Under the pieces are notes generated by a model that worked only from the letters and a program-made list of their open reading frames with translations, did not search any database and was not told the DNA's origin. From assembly GCA_947504795.1 (NCBI GenBank), contig CANNJG010000024.1, positions 1-17,496 of the forward strand: a stretch of 17,496 nt of DNA. The letters are read 5' to 3'. This document shows positions 6,861 through 15,917 of the stretch, piece by piece (the stretch's first letter is position 1; every line of letters begins with the position of its first letter). Made by a program: the position numbers and the translations under genes. Source of the DNA: Legionellaceae bacterium. Lineage in GTDB: Bacteria; Pseudomonadota; Gammaproteobacteria; Legionellales; Legionellaceae.

Positions 6861-8666
6861 TTGAGTGACTTGTCTCTAATTCGCAATTTCTCGATTATTG
6901 CACACATCGACCATGGCAAATCAACTCTGGCAGACCGGTTTATTCAACGTTGCGGCGGATTAAGCGACCGCGAAATGGAAGCGCAAGTGCTAGACTCCAT
7001 GGACATCGAACGCGAACGCGGCATAACCATTAAAGCACAAAGCGTATCGCTTCACTTTAAAGCCCGCGATGGCAAAACCTATCTCCTCAACTTCATTGAC
7101 ACACCAGGCCATGTTGATTTCAGCTATGAAGTCTCGCGCTCGTTGGCTGCCTGTGAAGGCGCTATCCTAGTCGTCGATGCCGCGCAAGGGGTTGAAGCGC
7201 AAACCGTGGCGGTTTGTTACACCGCTATCGATCAATCCTTAGACGTATTGCCAGTACTGAATAAAATTGATTTACCGCAGGCCGAACCTGAACGGGTTAT
7301 TGCTGAAATCGAAGACATCATTGGTGTCGATGCCCATGATGCGATTCGCGCATCTGCTAAATCAGGATTCGGTGTTGAGGATGTATTAGAAGCCATCGTC
7401 ATCCGCATTCGTCCGCCTCAAGGAGAACTAGATGCCCCGTTGCAAGCATTAATCATCGACTCTTGGTTTGATAGCTACCTAGGCGTGGTGTCGTTAGTGC
7501 GCATTATGCATGGCACCCTCCAGCCAGGACAAAAAATGCAAGTCATGTCCACAGGGAAAAGCCACATTGTGGATCAAGTCGGTGTGTTCACACCCAAACG
7601 CACGCCAACTGAATCTCTAAAGGCCGGTGAAGTCGGCTATGTGATTGCGGGCATCAAAGAAATTCAAGGCGCACCGGTAGGCGACACCCTCACCCTAGAA
7701 AAGAATCCGGCCTCATCGCCTCTCCCCGGATTTAAACGGGTTAAACCTCAAGTTTATGCGGGGCTATTTCCGATCAGCTCTGAGGATTTTGAAGCGTTTC
7801 GCGAAGCGTTAGCGAAATTGAGTTTAAATGACGCTTCTTTATTTTACGAACCTGAATCCTCTGAAGCACTAGGCTTTGGATTTCGGTGTGGATTTCTCGG
7901 TATGTTGCATATGGAAATTGTGCAAGAACGCTTGGAACGAGAATATAATCTCGAATTGATTTCCACCTCACCTACTGTGATTTATAAAATTATTGATACC
8001 AAAGGTGAGACACATTACATCGATAATCCCTCGCGATTACCACCTGTACAAACCATTCAAACGATGTTTGAACCAATCGTCAGAGCCAATATTTTAGTCC
8101 CTCAAGACTACCTAGGTTCGATTATCACCCTGTGTATCGAACGCCGCGGCGTTCAAATCGCTATGATGTATAGTGGACGCCAAGTGTCGGTCACGTATGA
8201 CATACCCATGAGCGAAGTTGTCTCGAATTTCTTTGACCGATTAAAATCGGTGAGTCGTGGGTATGCCTCTTTGGATTATAATTTTATTCGCTTTGAAGAA
8301 GCAGATTTGGTAAAAATGGATATCCTGATCAACAATGAGCGCGTGGATGCTTTGTCCGTGATTGTACATCGCACTGCGGCGCAACATCGCGGCCGCGCCA
8401 TAACAGACAAAATGCGAGAACTGATTCCCAGACAAATGTTTGATGTGGCAATACAGGCCGCCTTGGGCGGACATATTATTGCACGACAATCTGTGAAAGC
8501 GCTACGTAAGAACGTGACGGCTAAATGTTATGGTGGAGACGTGAGTCGCAAACGTAAATTATTAGAGAAACAAAAAGCAGGCAAAAAACGGATGAAACAA
8601 GTGGGTCATGTTGAGATTCCGCAAGAAGCTTTCATGGCGGTATTTCAAGCAGATCACAAAAAATAA
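6861..8666 (+). CDS. lepA: Elongation factor 4 (LepA) GTPase
   Basis: LepA is a ribosome-associated translational GTPase, proposed to act on stalled ribosomes or in initiation and 30S biogenesis. The product has 601 residues, typical for the family. GTPase motifs are intact: P-loop AHIDHGKST (14-22), RGITI (53-57), DTPGH (80-84) and NKID (134-137). The EF-G-like domains follow, and the C-terminal domain specific to LepA is recognisable (YGGDVSRKRKLLEKQKAGKKRMK, near the end, in two short blocks). The start is taken as TTG at 6861, giving the standard SDLSLIRNFSIIAHIDHG beginning; the ribosome site is weak. lepB follows 11 bases downstream, the common lepA-lepB order of proteobacteria, so lepA is the probable first gene of a three-gene operon. 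Confidence 0.97.
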   Translation: MSDLSLIRNFSIIAHIDHGKSTLADRFIQRCGGLSDREMEAQVLDSMDIERERGITIKAQSVSLHFKARDGKTYLLNFIDTPGHVDFSYEVSRSLAACEGAILVVDAAQGVEAQTVAVCYTAIDQSLDVLPVLNKIDLPQAEPERVIAEIEDIIGVDAHDAIRASAKSGFGVEDVLEAIVIRIRPPQGELDAPLQALIIDSWFDSYLGVVSLVRIMHGTLQPGQKMQVMSTGKSHIVDQVGVFTPKRTPTESLKAGEVGYVIAGIKEIQGAPVGDTLTLEKNPASSPLPGFKRVKPQVYAGLFPISSEDFEAFREALAKLSLNDASLFYEPESSEALGFGFRCGFLGMLHMEIVQERLEREYNLELISTSPTVIYKIIDTKGETHYIDNPSRLPPVQTIQTMFEPIVRANILVPQDYLGSIITLCIERRGVQIAMMYSGRQVSVTYDIPMSEVVSNFFDRLKSVSRGYASLDYNFIRFEEADLVKMDILINNERVDALSVIVHRTAAQHRGRAITDKMRELIPRQMFDVAIQAALGGHIIARQSVKALRKNVTAKCYGGDVSRKRKLLEKQKAGKKRMKQVGHVEIPQEAFMAVFQADHKK

Positions 8667-8677
8667 GGATACCAACG

Positions 8678-9433
8678 ATGAATTTTGCATTATTTTTACT
8701 TGCTGTATCGGTGATTACGGGGGCTATCTATCTGTTAGATATCTTCGTGTTGGCCAAAAAAAGAAAACATGGTAAAAAGCTGCCACGTTGGGTAGAGTAT
8801 GCCCGCTCCTTTTTCCCAATATTTTTCACAGTGTTGCTCATTCGATCCTTTGTATTGGAACCGTTTCGCATCCCTTCAGGATCCCTCGAACCCACGCTTT
8901 TAGTGGGTGACTTTCTGATCGTAAATAAATTTATTTATGGCCTACGCTTACCTGTTTTTGAAAAAAAGGTATTAGCGATTCAATCACCGAAGGGAGGAGA
9001 TATTGTCGTGTTTCGCTGGCCACCGAACCCAAAGTTAGATTTTATTAAACGTGTGATTGGGGTCCCCGGCGATGTCATCCAGTACCAGCATAAAATTTTG
9101 ACCGTCAACGGACAAGAAGCCAAACAAGACTTTGTGCAGTATACAACCGACGAAAGCTCTGGCAATCCAGTTGCCGAGTACCGTGAACATCTCAATGGGG
9201 TGACACATGCTATATACAGACGCGCTGACGTTTCAGGCGTTGATTTTGAAATTACCGTCCCCCCTAATAGTTATTTTGTGATGGGCGATAATCGTGACGA
9301 CTCCGCGGACAGTCGTTATTGGGGATTTGTTAACGATAACTATCTTCGCGGAAAAGCCATGCTCACTTGGATGAGTTGGGACAATAAACAATGGACTATT
9401 CGTTGGAAACGTCTAGGCCGTATTATTAATTGA
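8678..9433 (+). CDS. lepB: Signal peptidase I
   Basis: LepB removes signal peptides from exported proteins at the outer face of the inner membrane. The 251-residue product has two N-terminal membrane segments (about 1-24 and 44-60) and a periplasmic catalytic domain. The Ser-Lys dyad is visible as Ser69 in IPSGSLEPTL and Lys124 in FIKRVIGVPGD. The later box MGDNRDDSADSRYWGFV is also intact. The residue after the catalytic Ser is Leu, where E. coli and many others have Met; this is tolerated. The ATG has AAGGA 8 bases upstream and lies 11 bases after lepA. rnc starts one base after the stop. The length is shorter than E. coli LepB (324) but usual for many other gammaproteobacteria. Confidence 0.97.
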   Translation: MNFALFLLAVSVITGAIYLLDIFVLAKKRKHGKKLPRWVEYARSFFPIFFTVLLIRSFVLEPFRIPSGSLEPTLLVGDFLIVNKFIYGLRLPVFEKKVLAIQSPKGGDIVVFRWPPNPKLDFIKRVIGVPGDVIQYQHKILTVNGQEAKQDFVQYTTDESSGNPVAEYREHLNGVTHAIYRRADVSGVDFEITVPPNSYFVMGDNRDDSADSRYWGFVNDNYLRGKAMLTWMSWDNKQWTIRWKRLGRIIN

Positions 9434-9434
9434 G

Positions 9435-10118
9435 ATGTGCATGCGTCAACCGATTGCTCGACTGTGTCAGCGTTTAGGCTATACCTTTACGAATGAATCC
9501 TATCTAATCCAAGCGCTTACCCATTGCAGCGCTGGTGAAAAAAATTATGAACGTCTAGAATTTTTGGGTGATTCTATTTTGAATATGGTCATTTCTTGTT
9601 CTTTATTTGGTCGTTATCCGCAACAATCCGAAGGACAACTGAGCCGTTTGCGCGCCTTTTTAGTCAAAGGCGATATGTTAGCTGATATCGCCTTAGAAAT
9701 AGACTTGGGAAGCTACCTGTTTTTAGGACAAGGCGAACTCAAAAGTGGCGGTTTTCGAAGACGTTCGATTTTAGCGGATACGCTAGAAGCGGTATTTGCA
9801 GCGATATTTTTAGACGGTAATTTAGTCCAAGCCGAACGTGTTATTCTAGGCTTATACAATGATAGACTCCTCGAGGAGGCTCTGGATGCCAATCTAAAAG
9901 ATGCGAAAACGCAATTGCAAGAGCATCTGCAAGCACACAAATTACCTTTGCCTATTTACACGGTCGAACAAGTCATAGGCGATGAACATGAGCAAGTCTT
10001 TCACACAACTTGTCAGATACCCAAATTAAATATGTCTTCAGAAGGCCGCGGGGAAACACGTCGAAAAGCTGAGCAGAATGCAGCGACATTGATGTTGCAG
10101 CAGTTGAAAAATCCCTAA
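9435..10118 (+). CDS. rnc: Ribonuclease III
   Basis: RNase III cuts double-stranded RNA and matures rRNA and some mRNAs. The 227-residue protein has the signature ERLEFLGDS at 39-47, with acidic residues Glu42 and Asp46, and the second metal-binding pair Asp115 and Glu118 in ADTLEAVFAAIFLDG. A double-stranded RNA-binding domain occupies about 155-226 (KTQLQEHLQAHKLPLPIY through RRKAEQNAATLMLQQL). The ATG at 9435 lies one base after the lepB stop; a second in-frame ATG at 9441 is an alternative start. The lepA-lepB-rnc order is standard, but era, which often follows, is absent: the next gene is on the other strand. Autoregulation by cleavage of its own leader is known in E. coli; no leader is available here because of the tight spacing. 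Confidence 0.97.
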   Translation: MCMRQPIARLCQRLGYTFTNESYLIQALTHCSAGEKNYERLEFLGDSILNMVISCSLFGRYPQQSEGQLSRLRAFLVKGDMLADIALEIDLGSYLFLGQGELKSGGFRRRSILADTLEAVFAAIFLDGNLVQAERVILGLYNDRLLEEALDANLKDAKTQLQEHLQAHKLPLPIYTVEQVIGDEHEQVFHTTCQIPKLNMSSEGRGETRRKAEQNAATLMLQQLKNP

Positions 10119-10145
10119 CAATTTATCCGCGCACTGTCTTTGATC

Positions 10146-10445
10146 TCAGGACCACAACACATCATCCTCATGTGCAACAGCCGCTTCTAATAAGGCAATT
10201 AATGGCAAAGCCCGATGCCTGAGGCTGACTGCAGACGCGGCACTGTCTTCTTGGTTAGATTCTACGGCATGCGGTTTTTCAGCTGCTACTGCTTTCATCA
10301 AACACGCTAAAGCTGCAGGAACATCCTGCGCAAGGATTGCACCTGGCAAGGCGCCAGAATGCCCCATCATTTTTAACAGACGTATCGCAACTTCGCCAAA
10401 AAATGTGATAGATTCATGTGCATCTGTTCGAAACGTTACTAACAT
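10146..10445 (-). CDS. DUF1840 family protein
   Basis: This is a small soluble protein of unknown function. The ATG at 10445 gives 99 residues beginning MLVTFRTDAHESITFFGEVA; GAGG lies 6 bases upstream, which decides this start over the in-frame ATG at 10451 and TTG at 10457. The N-terminal half, with LLKMMGHSGALPGAILA followed by a VPAALACL helix, matches the DUF1840 family of beta- and gammaproteobacteria. The middle is a polar, poorly conserved linker and the C-terminal third is a hydrophobic helix (RALPLIALLEAAV). The gene begins about 22 bases after gltX on the same strand and is probably co-transcribed. It converges on rnc with 27 bases between the stops. No role has been assigned to the family and none is proposed. 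Confidence 0.85.
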   Translation of the reverse strand: MLVTFRTDAHESITFFGEVAIRLLKMMGHSGALPGAILAQDVPAALACLMKAVAAEKPHAVESNQEDSAASAVSLRHRALPLIALLEAAVAHEDDVLWS

Positions 10446-10467
10446 AGTCATCCTCAATCTATTCTCT

Positions 10468-11850
10468 TCAAAAAAGACGCTGCAAACGGTCTAGCACACG
10501 GGCTTTTCCGATAAGCTCCAACGTTGCATCAATGGAAGGTGACATCGTACTTCCTGTCATCGCCACACGAAGAGGCTGAGCTAACTGCGCAAAACCAATG
10601 GCCTCTGCCTTGACTAACGCCGCCAAACATTCGTGGATCGGTCCGCGCTGCCAATTATCTAGCCCTTGGAGTCGCTGTTTCAACCTGCTCAATAACGCCA
10701 AGGATGCGTCTGTCAGGTGTTTTGCCACGGCCTCAGGATCATACGCTAACGTATCTTCATAAAAATAACGACTTTTTTCATAGATCTCAACTAAGGTTTT
10801 ACTTCGTTCGGCTTGAAGCGCAACCACCGCTTCCAATGAAGGACCTTGAGACGTATCAATCCCTGCTTGCTGAAAATGCCAAACTAATGCTGTTGCCACC
10901 TCGGTCACGGGATCATGTTTAATATAATGCTGGTTCAACCACAACAATTTATCATAATTAAACCCAGATACCCCTCGACTTACCGCGCGCAGATCAAACT
11001 TTGCAATCATTTCCTCAAGGCTAAAAATCTCTTGATCCCCATGTGACCAGCCCAGCCGCACCAGATAATTCAACAACGCATGCGGTAAAAATCCAGAGTC
11101 TTTGAATTCTAAAACACTGACGGCACCATGACGTTTCGATAAACGTTTACCATCCTCGCCTAGAATCATCGGTAAATGCGCAAACACCGGGATCGGTGCT
11201 TGCAGCGCCTGGTACAAGTTAATTTGGCGAGGTGTGTTATTGATATGATCATCACCACGAATCACATGCGTTATTTGCATATCCCAATCATCCACAACGA
11301 CCGCAAAATTATAAGTAGGATGTCCATCGGATCGAATTAAAATGAGATCGTCTAACTCTTGATTATCGACCGAAATTTCGCCGTATACCTGGTCTTGAAA
11401 AATAACCTTGCCCTGTTGCGGATTCCGAAAGCGCACCACAAACGAACCGTCTTCTCCGATAACCTTCTGTTCACGACAATGACCATCATAACGCGGCTTC
11501 ATTTTTGCGGCGAGCTGCTGTTCGCGTAAGGTTTCTAAACGTTCTGGGCTGCACGTGCAGCGATACGCCTTATCGTTTTGCAATAACTGTTCAATAACCT
11601 GCTGATAGCGCGGATAGCGTTGCGTTTGAAATACCACCGCTTCATCCGCGTTTAACCCTAACCATTGCATTCCTTCCACAATAGTAGCCATAGACGCTGG
11701 GGTGGATCGCTCTTGGTCGGTATCTTCCATGCGTAATAAAAATTGTCCTTGATGATGTCTCGCAAATAACCAAGAATACAGTGCCGTTCGCACCCCACCG
11801 ACGTGTAAAAACCCAGTAGGACTCGGCGCAAATCGTGTTCGAACTTGCAT
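10468..11850 (-). CDS. gltX: Glutamyl-tRNA synthetase
   Basis: The enzyme charges tRNA-Glu with glutamate in the cytoplasm. The start is placed at the ATG at 11850 (460 residues) because GGAGA sits just upstream and the product begins MQVRTRFAPSPTGFLHVGG, the family's usual N-terminus; the frame stays open 27 codons further, into the kinase start, but that extension is not family-like. The class I motifs are FLHVGG (14-19, HIGH-like) and KRLSKR (235-240, KMSKS-like). A Cys-X-Cys pair at 98/100 and Cys125 match three of the zinc ligands of E. coli GluRS; the fourth (His127 there) is Glu here. The gene is divergent from the hybrid kinase and followed by the DUF1840 gene. Some relatives carry two gltX copies with different tRNA specificity; which type this is cannot be read from sequence alone. 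Confidence 0.96.
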   Translation of the reverse strand: MQVRTRFAPSPTGFLHVGGVRTALYSWLFARHHQGQFLLRMEDTDQERSTPASMATIVEGMQWLGLNADEAVVFQTQRYPRYQQVIEQLLQNDKAYRCTCSPERLETLREQQLAAKMKPRYDGHCREQKVIGEDGSFVVRFRNPQQGKVIFQDQVYGEISVDNQELDDLILIRSDGHPTYNFAVVVDDWDMQITHVIRGDDHINNTPRQINLYQALQAPIPVFAHLPMILGEDGKRLSKRHGAVSVLEFKDSGFLPHALLNYLVRLGWSHGDQEIFSLEEMIAKFDLRAVSRGVSGFNYDKLLWLNQHYIKHDPVTEVATALVWHFQQAGIDTSQGPSLEAVVALQAERSKTLVEIYEKSRYFYEDTLAYDPEAVAKHLTDASLALLSRLKQRLQGLDNWQRGPIHECLAALVKAEAIGFAQLAQPLRVAMTGSTMSPSIDATLELIGKARVLDRLQRLF

Positions 11851-11861
11851 GTAAATCTCCA

Positions 11862-11890
11862 TTCTCAATTCGAAATTCGTAAGGTATACT
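11862..11890 (+). promoter_or_regulatory. Candidate sigma-70 promoter of the hybrid kinase gene
   Basis: TTCTCA at 11862-11867 (4 of 6 to TTGACA) and TATACT at 11885-11890 (5 of 6 to TATAAT) are separated by exactly 17 bases. A start near 11897 would give a leader of about 25 bases before the GTG, containing a small ACCC-TGC-GGGT hairpin (11904-11914). The same 70-base gap must also hold the gltX promoter on the other strand. The assignment is by eye only. Confidence 0.4.
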
Positions 11891-11922
11891 AGCACACTTG
11901 AAGACCCTGCGGGTAAGCCTGT

Positions 11923-14664
11923 GTGAAACATCTAAAGATTAGAGATCAGCTCAAAATCATTACTCTTATTCCTATGTTGTGTTTAGCCGTATTATTGACC
12001 ATGATATATGAATGCCAATATCAACACAGTGCAAAACAACATATTCTTCGAATTGGTAAAGCTTATCTCAGTCAAATGCTGATGTTGGCGCAATTACAAC
12101 AACAAACACATCCTTCCGAATCCTTACAAACGCTCCTAGACAGCGTCAATCTAAACCCTGAAATCAAAAGTGTGGCTTTTTATGATATACACGGAAATAT
12201 ATCTGCGTATCGCGGCCTTCAACCTGCTCTTTTTCTGACGTCCCATCAACGTCGAGAAAGCGGTCTCCCCCACATTTCAGCCTACTCAGTCCAATTTACG
12301 CTACCGATCACACAACTAGCCATGACCCAACATCTCCAAACTCGTGGCTGGATTTATCTGGATCTGGACCGCAAATTCCTGCTGATTAAACATTATGAAT
12401 TGCTGACAACCACATTAGGGATTGTGTTTTTATGCTTTCTTATTGGACTAATAGCTCATTATTTTTTATCAAAAAATATTGTAAAACCGCTACAGCGACT
12501 CCGCCGACATATGGAACGTATTCTGCGTAATGATTTAGCGATGGAATTAACCCCCATTCATGGCGGTGAACTGGGTATTATTGAGCAGGGTTGCGCGCAA
12601 CTACAGCAACAATATCTATTGCTATCCAAAGAATTCAACCAACAAGTGGAGGTCTCCATTCAGGATCTCCAACAAAGTTTAGAACAGTTAGAAGTTACTA
12701 ATATTGAATTAGGCTTAGAAAACAAGAGAATTCAAGAAAAGACTCGATTAAAGTCAGCGTTTCTTGCCAATATGAGTCACGAAATTCGCACCCCTATGAA
12801 CGGTGTAATTGGCTATGCCAATGTCTTATTAGAAACAAAATTAGATAGCCTGCAACTAGATTATGTGAAAACCATTCAAGCCTCTGCTCAAGACTTATTA
12901 ATGATTATTAACGACATTTTAGATTATTCAAAAATCGATGCAGGTAAACTATATACGGAATCAATTCCCCTGAATTTACGAGCATGTATTGATGAAGTCA
13001 TTGCTTTGCTCACACCGAATGCGCATCAAAAAGGAATTGATCTTATTGCAATTGCGGCGATCAACATCCCTAAAACAGTGATCGGAGATCCATGGCGAAT
13101 TAAACAAATTATTACCAATCTCATTGCCAATGCTATTAAATTTACTGATACGGGTTACGTCCTCATTCGTACGGAAATCCAGGAAGAATTCGCGCAACAC
13201 TATGTCCTCTCATTTGCAATAAGTGATACGGGTATTGGCATTTCTGAAAAGGATCAAGCCACCTTATTTCACGCTTTTCATCAAATCGATGCTGCACCCA
13301 CACGACGCCAAGGCGGTTCGGGGTTAGGCTTACTGATTTGTAAAAAATTGGTTGAACACATGCGGGGACACATCACCATTCAATCAGAATCGAACAAAGG
13401 CGCTCTGTTTACTGTTCAGCTTACATTAGATAAATTAATGGCCTATGAGATTGAAAAACATCAGACTCACAACGTCAAACCCATCACCTCACTCTGCTTT
13501 GATGATAGCCCTCTCCATCTTGAAGCGTTATCTACAGGTTTAGGCTACCTGGGCGTTGATTGTCTAGCTGTCGGGTCGATTGCCAACTTACGGTTTACCT
13601 TGACACAACACCCTGGCTGCGATTTGGCGTTTATTGCTGTGAATCCTGCTACTCAAGCGCAACTTAGCCACTTAATGCGTAGTCAAACAATTCCCTTCGT
13701 ATTGGTCTCAAAATCGTCTATCCCTGACTACGAAGCGCTGGGTTCCCAAGCACTCTTATTTAAACCGATCAATTTACAAAAATTAAACGAAGTTATTCAG
13801 ATACACAAACCACAGGCGCCCTGCTTTGTGCCGAATGATCATCAACACGCTATCATGGTTGCTCATCTCCCAGTTGCCTTGGATGAAACGCGCCTGGTCC
13901 ATTCGAGTTATCACCCCACATTAGGGCAACTGCGCCAGCAACTAAAAAACCGAAGGATGCGCCTATTAATCGCAGATGACCATTCTATCAGTCAACGCTT
14001 ACTCCAGTCATTGCTTCAAGACTGGGCACAAATTGATGCGGTCAATGATGGCGCAGAAGCCATTAGCGCTTGTGACCGAACTCAGTATTCAGCGCTTTTG
14101 TTAGATCAACATATGCCCAACTATAGCGGATTAGAAGTCGCAACTCATATCCGTCACGCTTCAATGCGCAATACAACGACATCAATTATCCTGATTTCAG
14201 CTAATGGCCACGATATCCATCAGGCTAAACTTTTGCACGCTGGAATTAATTTATGTTTACAAAAACCTATCCATGAACGCTTATTACTGACCCATCTTCT
14301 GCAACTCACAGAGTTAAAACAAGAAGCCGCAATCAACTGGTCACTATGTGTCGAAAAAGCATCTGGAAATCCACAATTAGCGAAAGAATTTCTAACTGAA
14401 CTTGTTTCAGGATTATCCAAAAATCGCGAGGAATTATTAACACTCTTTGCTGCAAATGACTGCGATAATTTAGAAAAATTAGTCCACTATATCCACGGGG
14501 CCTGTTGCTTTTGTGGCGTGGCTCGATTACAACTTCACATGTCAGAATTAGAAAAAAAACTACGTAAAACCGGGCAGGCTGAAGACGTTCAACAAGAATT
14601 TACAACTGTGATACGAGAAATAGACGCCGTACTCACGGAATCAGGACTGACAATCGAGGAATAG
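11923..14664 (+). CDS. Hybrid sensor histidine kinase, BarA/LetS type
   Basis: A 913-residue tripartite membrane sensor, close in length and layout to E. coli BarA (918) and Legionella LetS, which phosphorylate UvrY/LetA and so control the small RNAs that titrate CsrA. Domains: membrane segment about 12-30; periplasmic part about 31-160; membrane segment about 161-182; HAMP about 183-240; coiled linker; HisKA with MSHEIRTPMNG and His286; HATPase with DTGIGI (435-440) and GGSGLGLLI (464-472); a degenerate receiver (about 520-625); a true receiver with Asp685/Asp686, acceptor Asp728 (LLLDQHMP) and Lys781; and an HPt domain with His858. The degenerate receiver keeps Asp527/Asp528 and Lys614 but has Ala572 where the acceptor Asp is expected. 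The start is GTG. pfp follows after two bases. The orthology to BarA/LetS is likely, not proven. Confidence 0.9.
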   Translation: MKHLKIRDQLKIITLIPMLCLAVLLTMIYECQYQHSAKQHILRIGKAYLSQMLMLAQLQQQTHPSESLQTLLDSVNLNPEIKSVAFYDIHGNISAYRGLQPALFLTSHQRRESGLPHISAYSVQFTLPITQLAMTQHLQTRGWIYLDLDRKFLLIKHYELLTTTLGIVFLCFLIGLIAHYFLSKNIVKPLQRLRRHMERILRNDLAMELTPIHGGELGIIEQGCAQLQQQYLLLSKEFNQQVEVSIQDLQQSLEQLEVTNIELGLENKRIQEKTRLKSAFLANMSHEIRTPMNGVIGYANVLLETKLDSLQLDYVKTIQASAQDLLMIINDILDYSKIDAGKLYTESIPLNLRACIDEVIALLTPNAHQKGIDLIAIAAINIPKTVIGDPWRIKQIITNLIANAIKFTDTGYVLIRTEIQEEFAQHYVLSFAISDTGIGISEKDQATLFHAFHQIDAAPTRRQGGSGLGLLICKKLVEHMRGHITIQSESNKGALFTVQLTLDKLMAYEIEKHQTHNVKPITSLCFDDSPLHLEALSTGLGYLGVDCLAVGSIANLRFTLTQHPGCDLAFIAVNPATQAQLSHLMRSQTIPFVLVSKSSIPDYEALGSQALLFKPINLQKLNEVIQIHKPQAPCFVPNDHQHAIMVAHLPVALDETRLVHSSYHPTLGQLRQQLKNRRMRLLIADDHSISQRLLQSLLQDWAQIDAVNDGAEAISACDRTQYSALLLDQHMPNYSGLEVATHIRHASMRNTTTSIILISANGHDIHQAKLLHAGINLCLQKPIHERLLLTHLLQLTELKQEAAINWSLCVEKASGNPQLAKEFLTELVSGLSKNREELLTLFAANDCDNLEKLVHYIHGACCFCGVARLQLHMSELEKKLRKTGQAEDVQQEFTTVIREIDAVLTESGLTIEE

Positions 14665-14666
14665 GT

Positions 14667-15917
14667 ATGCCAACTAAAAATGCTTTATATGCACAATCGG
14701 GAGGGGTCACTGCGGTTATTAATGCATCGGCATGTGGTGTCATTCAGACAGCGCGCTTGAACCCCACCGCTATTGGTACGGTCTATGCCGCGCAAAATGG
14801 CATTGTGGGTGCGTTGCAGGAAGCGTTAATTGATACGGCTCAAGAAACCGATACAGCTATCGCGAAGCTACTTCATACTCCCGCAGGAGCTTTTGGATCT
14901 TGCCGTCATAAGCTTACGAATAGTGGCACAGACTTGGCACGCCTGATCGACGTTTTTAAAGCCCATAATATTGGCTATTTTTTTTACAATGGTGGCGGGG
15001 ATTCTCAAGATACCGCAAATAAGGTCGCAGAGTATAGCCAATTGGTAAATTTTCCAGTGACATGTATTGGGATCCCCAAAACCGTAGACAATGATCTACC
15101 GTTTACCGATACGTGTCCAGGCTTTGGTTCTGTGGCGAAGTATATTGCAATTTCAACGCTTGAAGCCAGCTTTGATGTGGCTTCGATGGCAGCAACATCA
15201 ACCAAAGTATTTATTCTTGAAGTCATGGGTCGACATGCCGGCTGGATTGCAGCTGCCGCAGGGTTAGCAGGAACACATGCACATGAGGCGCCCCACATTA
15301 TTTTATTTCCAGAAATCGCCTTTAACGAAGAGCGTTTTCTCAGAAAAGTATCAGAATGTGTGCGTAATTATGGCTATTGTGTCATCGTGGCTTCTGAAGG
15401 TATTAAAAATCAACACGGTCAGTTTCTATCCGACAGCGGGGTCCGCGATGCGTTTGGACACGCTCAATTAGGCGGCGTATCACCGATGTTAGCCCAAATC
15501 GTCAAACGCGAGTTACGCTTTAAATATCATTGGGCAGTCGCAGATTATTTACAACGCTCTGCAAGACATATTGCTTCCGCCTTAGATGTCGAGCAAGCTT
15601 ATGCATTAGGTAAACATGCGGTTGAACGTGCCCTGCAGGGGGCAAATGCAATCATGCCGATTATAGTCCGCGAGCAAGACGAACCCTATCGCTGGTCTTT
15701 AGGAGAAGTCCCATTAGTTGACGTCGCCAATCAAGAAAAGAAAATGCCAGAATCGTTTATTCGCGCTGATGGCATGGGGATTACAGAGGAATGTCGACGC
15801 TATTTATTACCTTTGATTCAAGGAGAAGCCTACCCACCCTACCACAACAATTTACCGGATTATGTTCAATTGCAAAATAAGTTGACCCCAAAGAAACTAC
15901 CTGCTTGGGAAGGGTGA
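14667..15917 (+). CDS. pfp: Pyrophosphate-dependent 6-phosphofructokinase
   Basis: The enzyme reversibly phosphorylates fructose 6-phosphate with pyrophosphate instead of ATP, giving fructose 1,6-bisphosphate in glycolysis or the reverse in gluconeogenesis. The 416-residue product shows the N-terminal AQSGGVTAVINAS (9-21), the nucleotide-site variant GGGDSQDTA (109-117), PKTVDND (137-143) and MGRHAGW (187-193). Lys138 in PKTVDND, where ATP-dependent enzymes have Gly, is the known marker of pyrophosphate use; Asp141 is the catalytic base position. GAGG about 9 bases before the ATG overlaps the end of the kinase gene, and only two bases separate the stop and start, so the genes are probably co-translated. 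The gene ends in an in-frame TGA-TAG tandem stop and converges on the prepilin gene. Confidence 0.93.
   Translation: MPTKNALYAQSGGVTAVINASACGVIQTARLNPTAIGTVYAAQNGIVGALQEALIDTAQETDTAIAKLLHTPAGAFGSCRHKLTNSGTDLARLIDVFKAHNIGYFFYNGGGDSQDTANKVAEYSQLVNFPVTCIGIPKTVDNDLPFTDTCPGFGSVAKYIAISTLEASFDVASMAATSTKVFILEVMGRHAGWIAAAAGLAGTHAHEAPHIILFPEIAFNEERFLRKVSECVRNYGYCVIVASEGIKNQHGQFLSDSGVRDAFGHAQLGGVSPMLAQIVKRELRFKYHWAVADYLQRSARHIASALDVEQAYALGKHAVERALQGANAIMPIIVREQDEPYRWSLGEVPLVDVANQEKKMPESFIRADGMGITEECRRYLLPLIQGEAYPPYHNNLPDYVQLQNKLTPKKLPAWEG

Noticed and set aside
11851..11931. N-terminal extension of glutamyl-tRNA synthetase to 487 residues
   Set aside because: The ATG at 11850 has a good ribosome site and gives the family's normal N-terminus; the extension would overlap the divergent kinase gene and has no family similarity.
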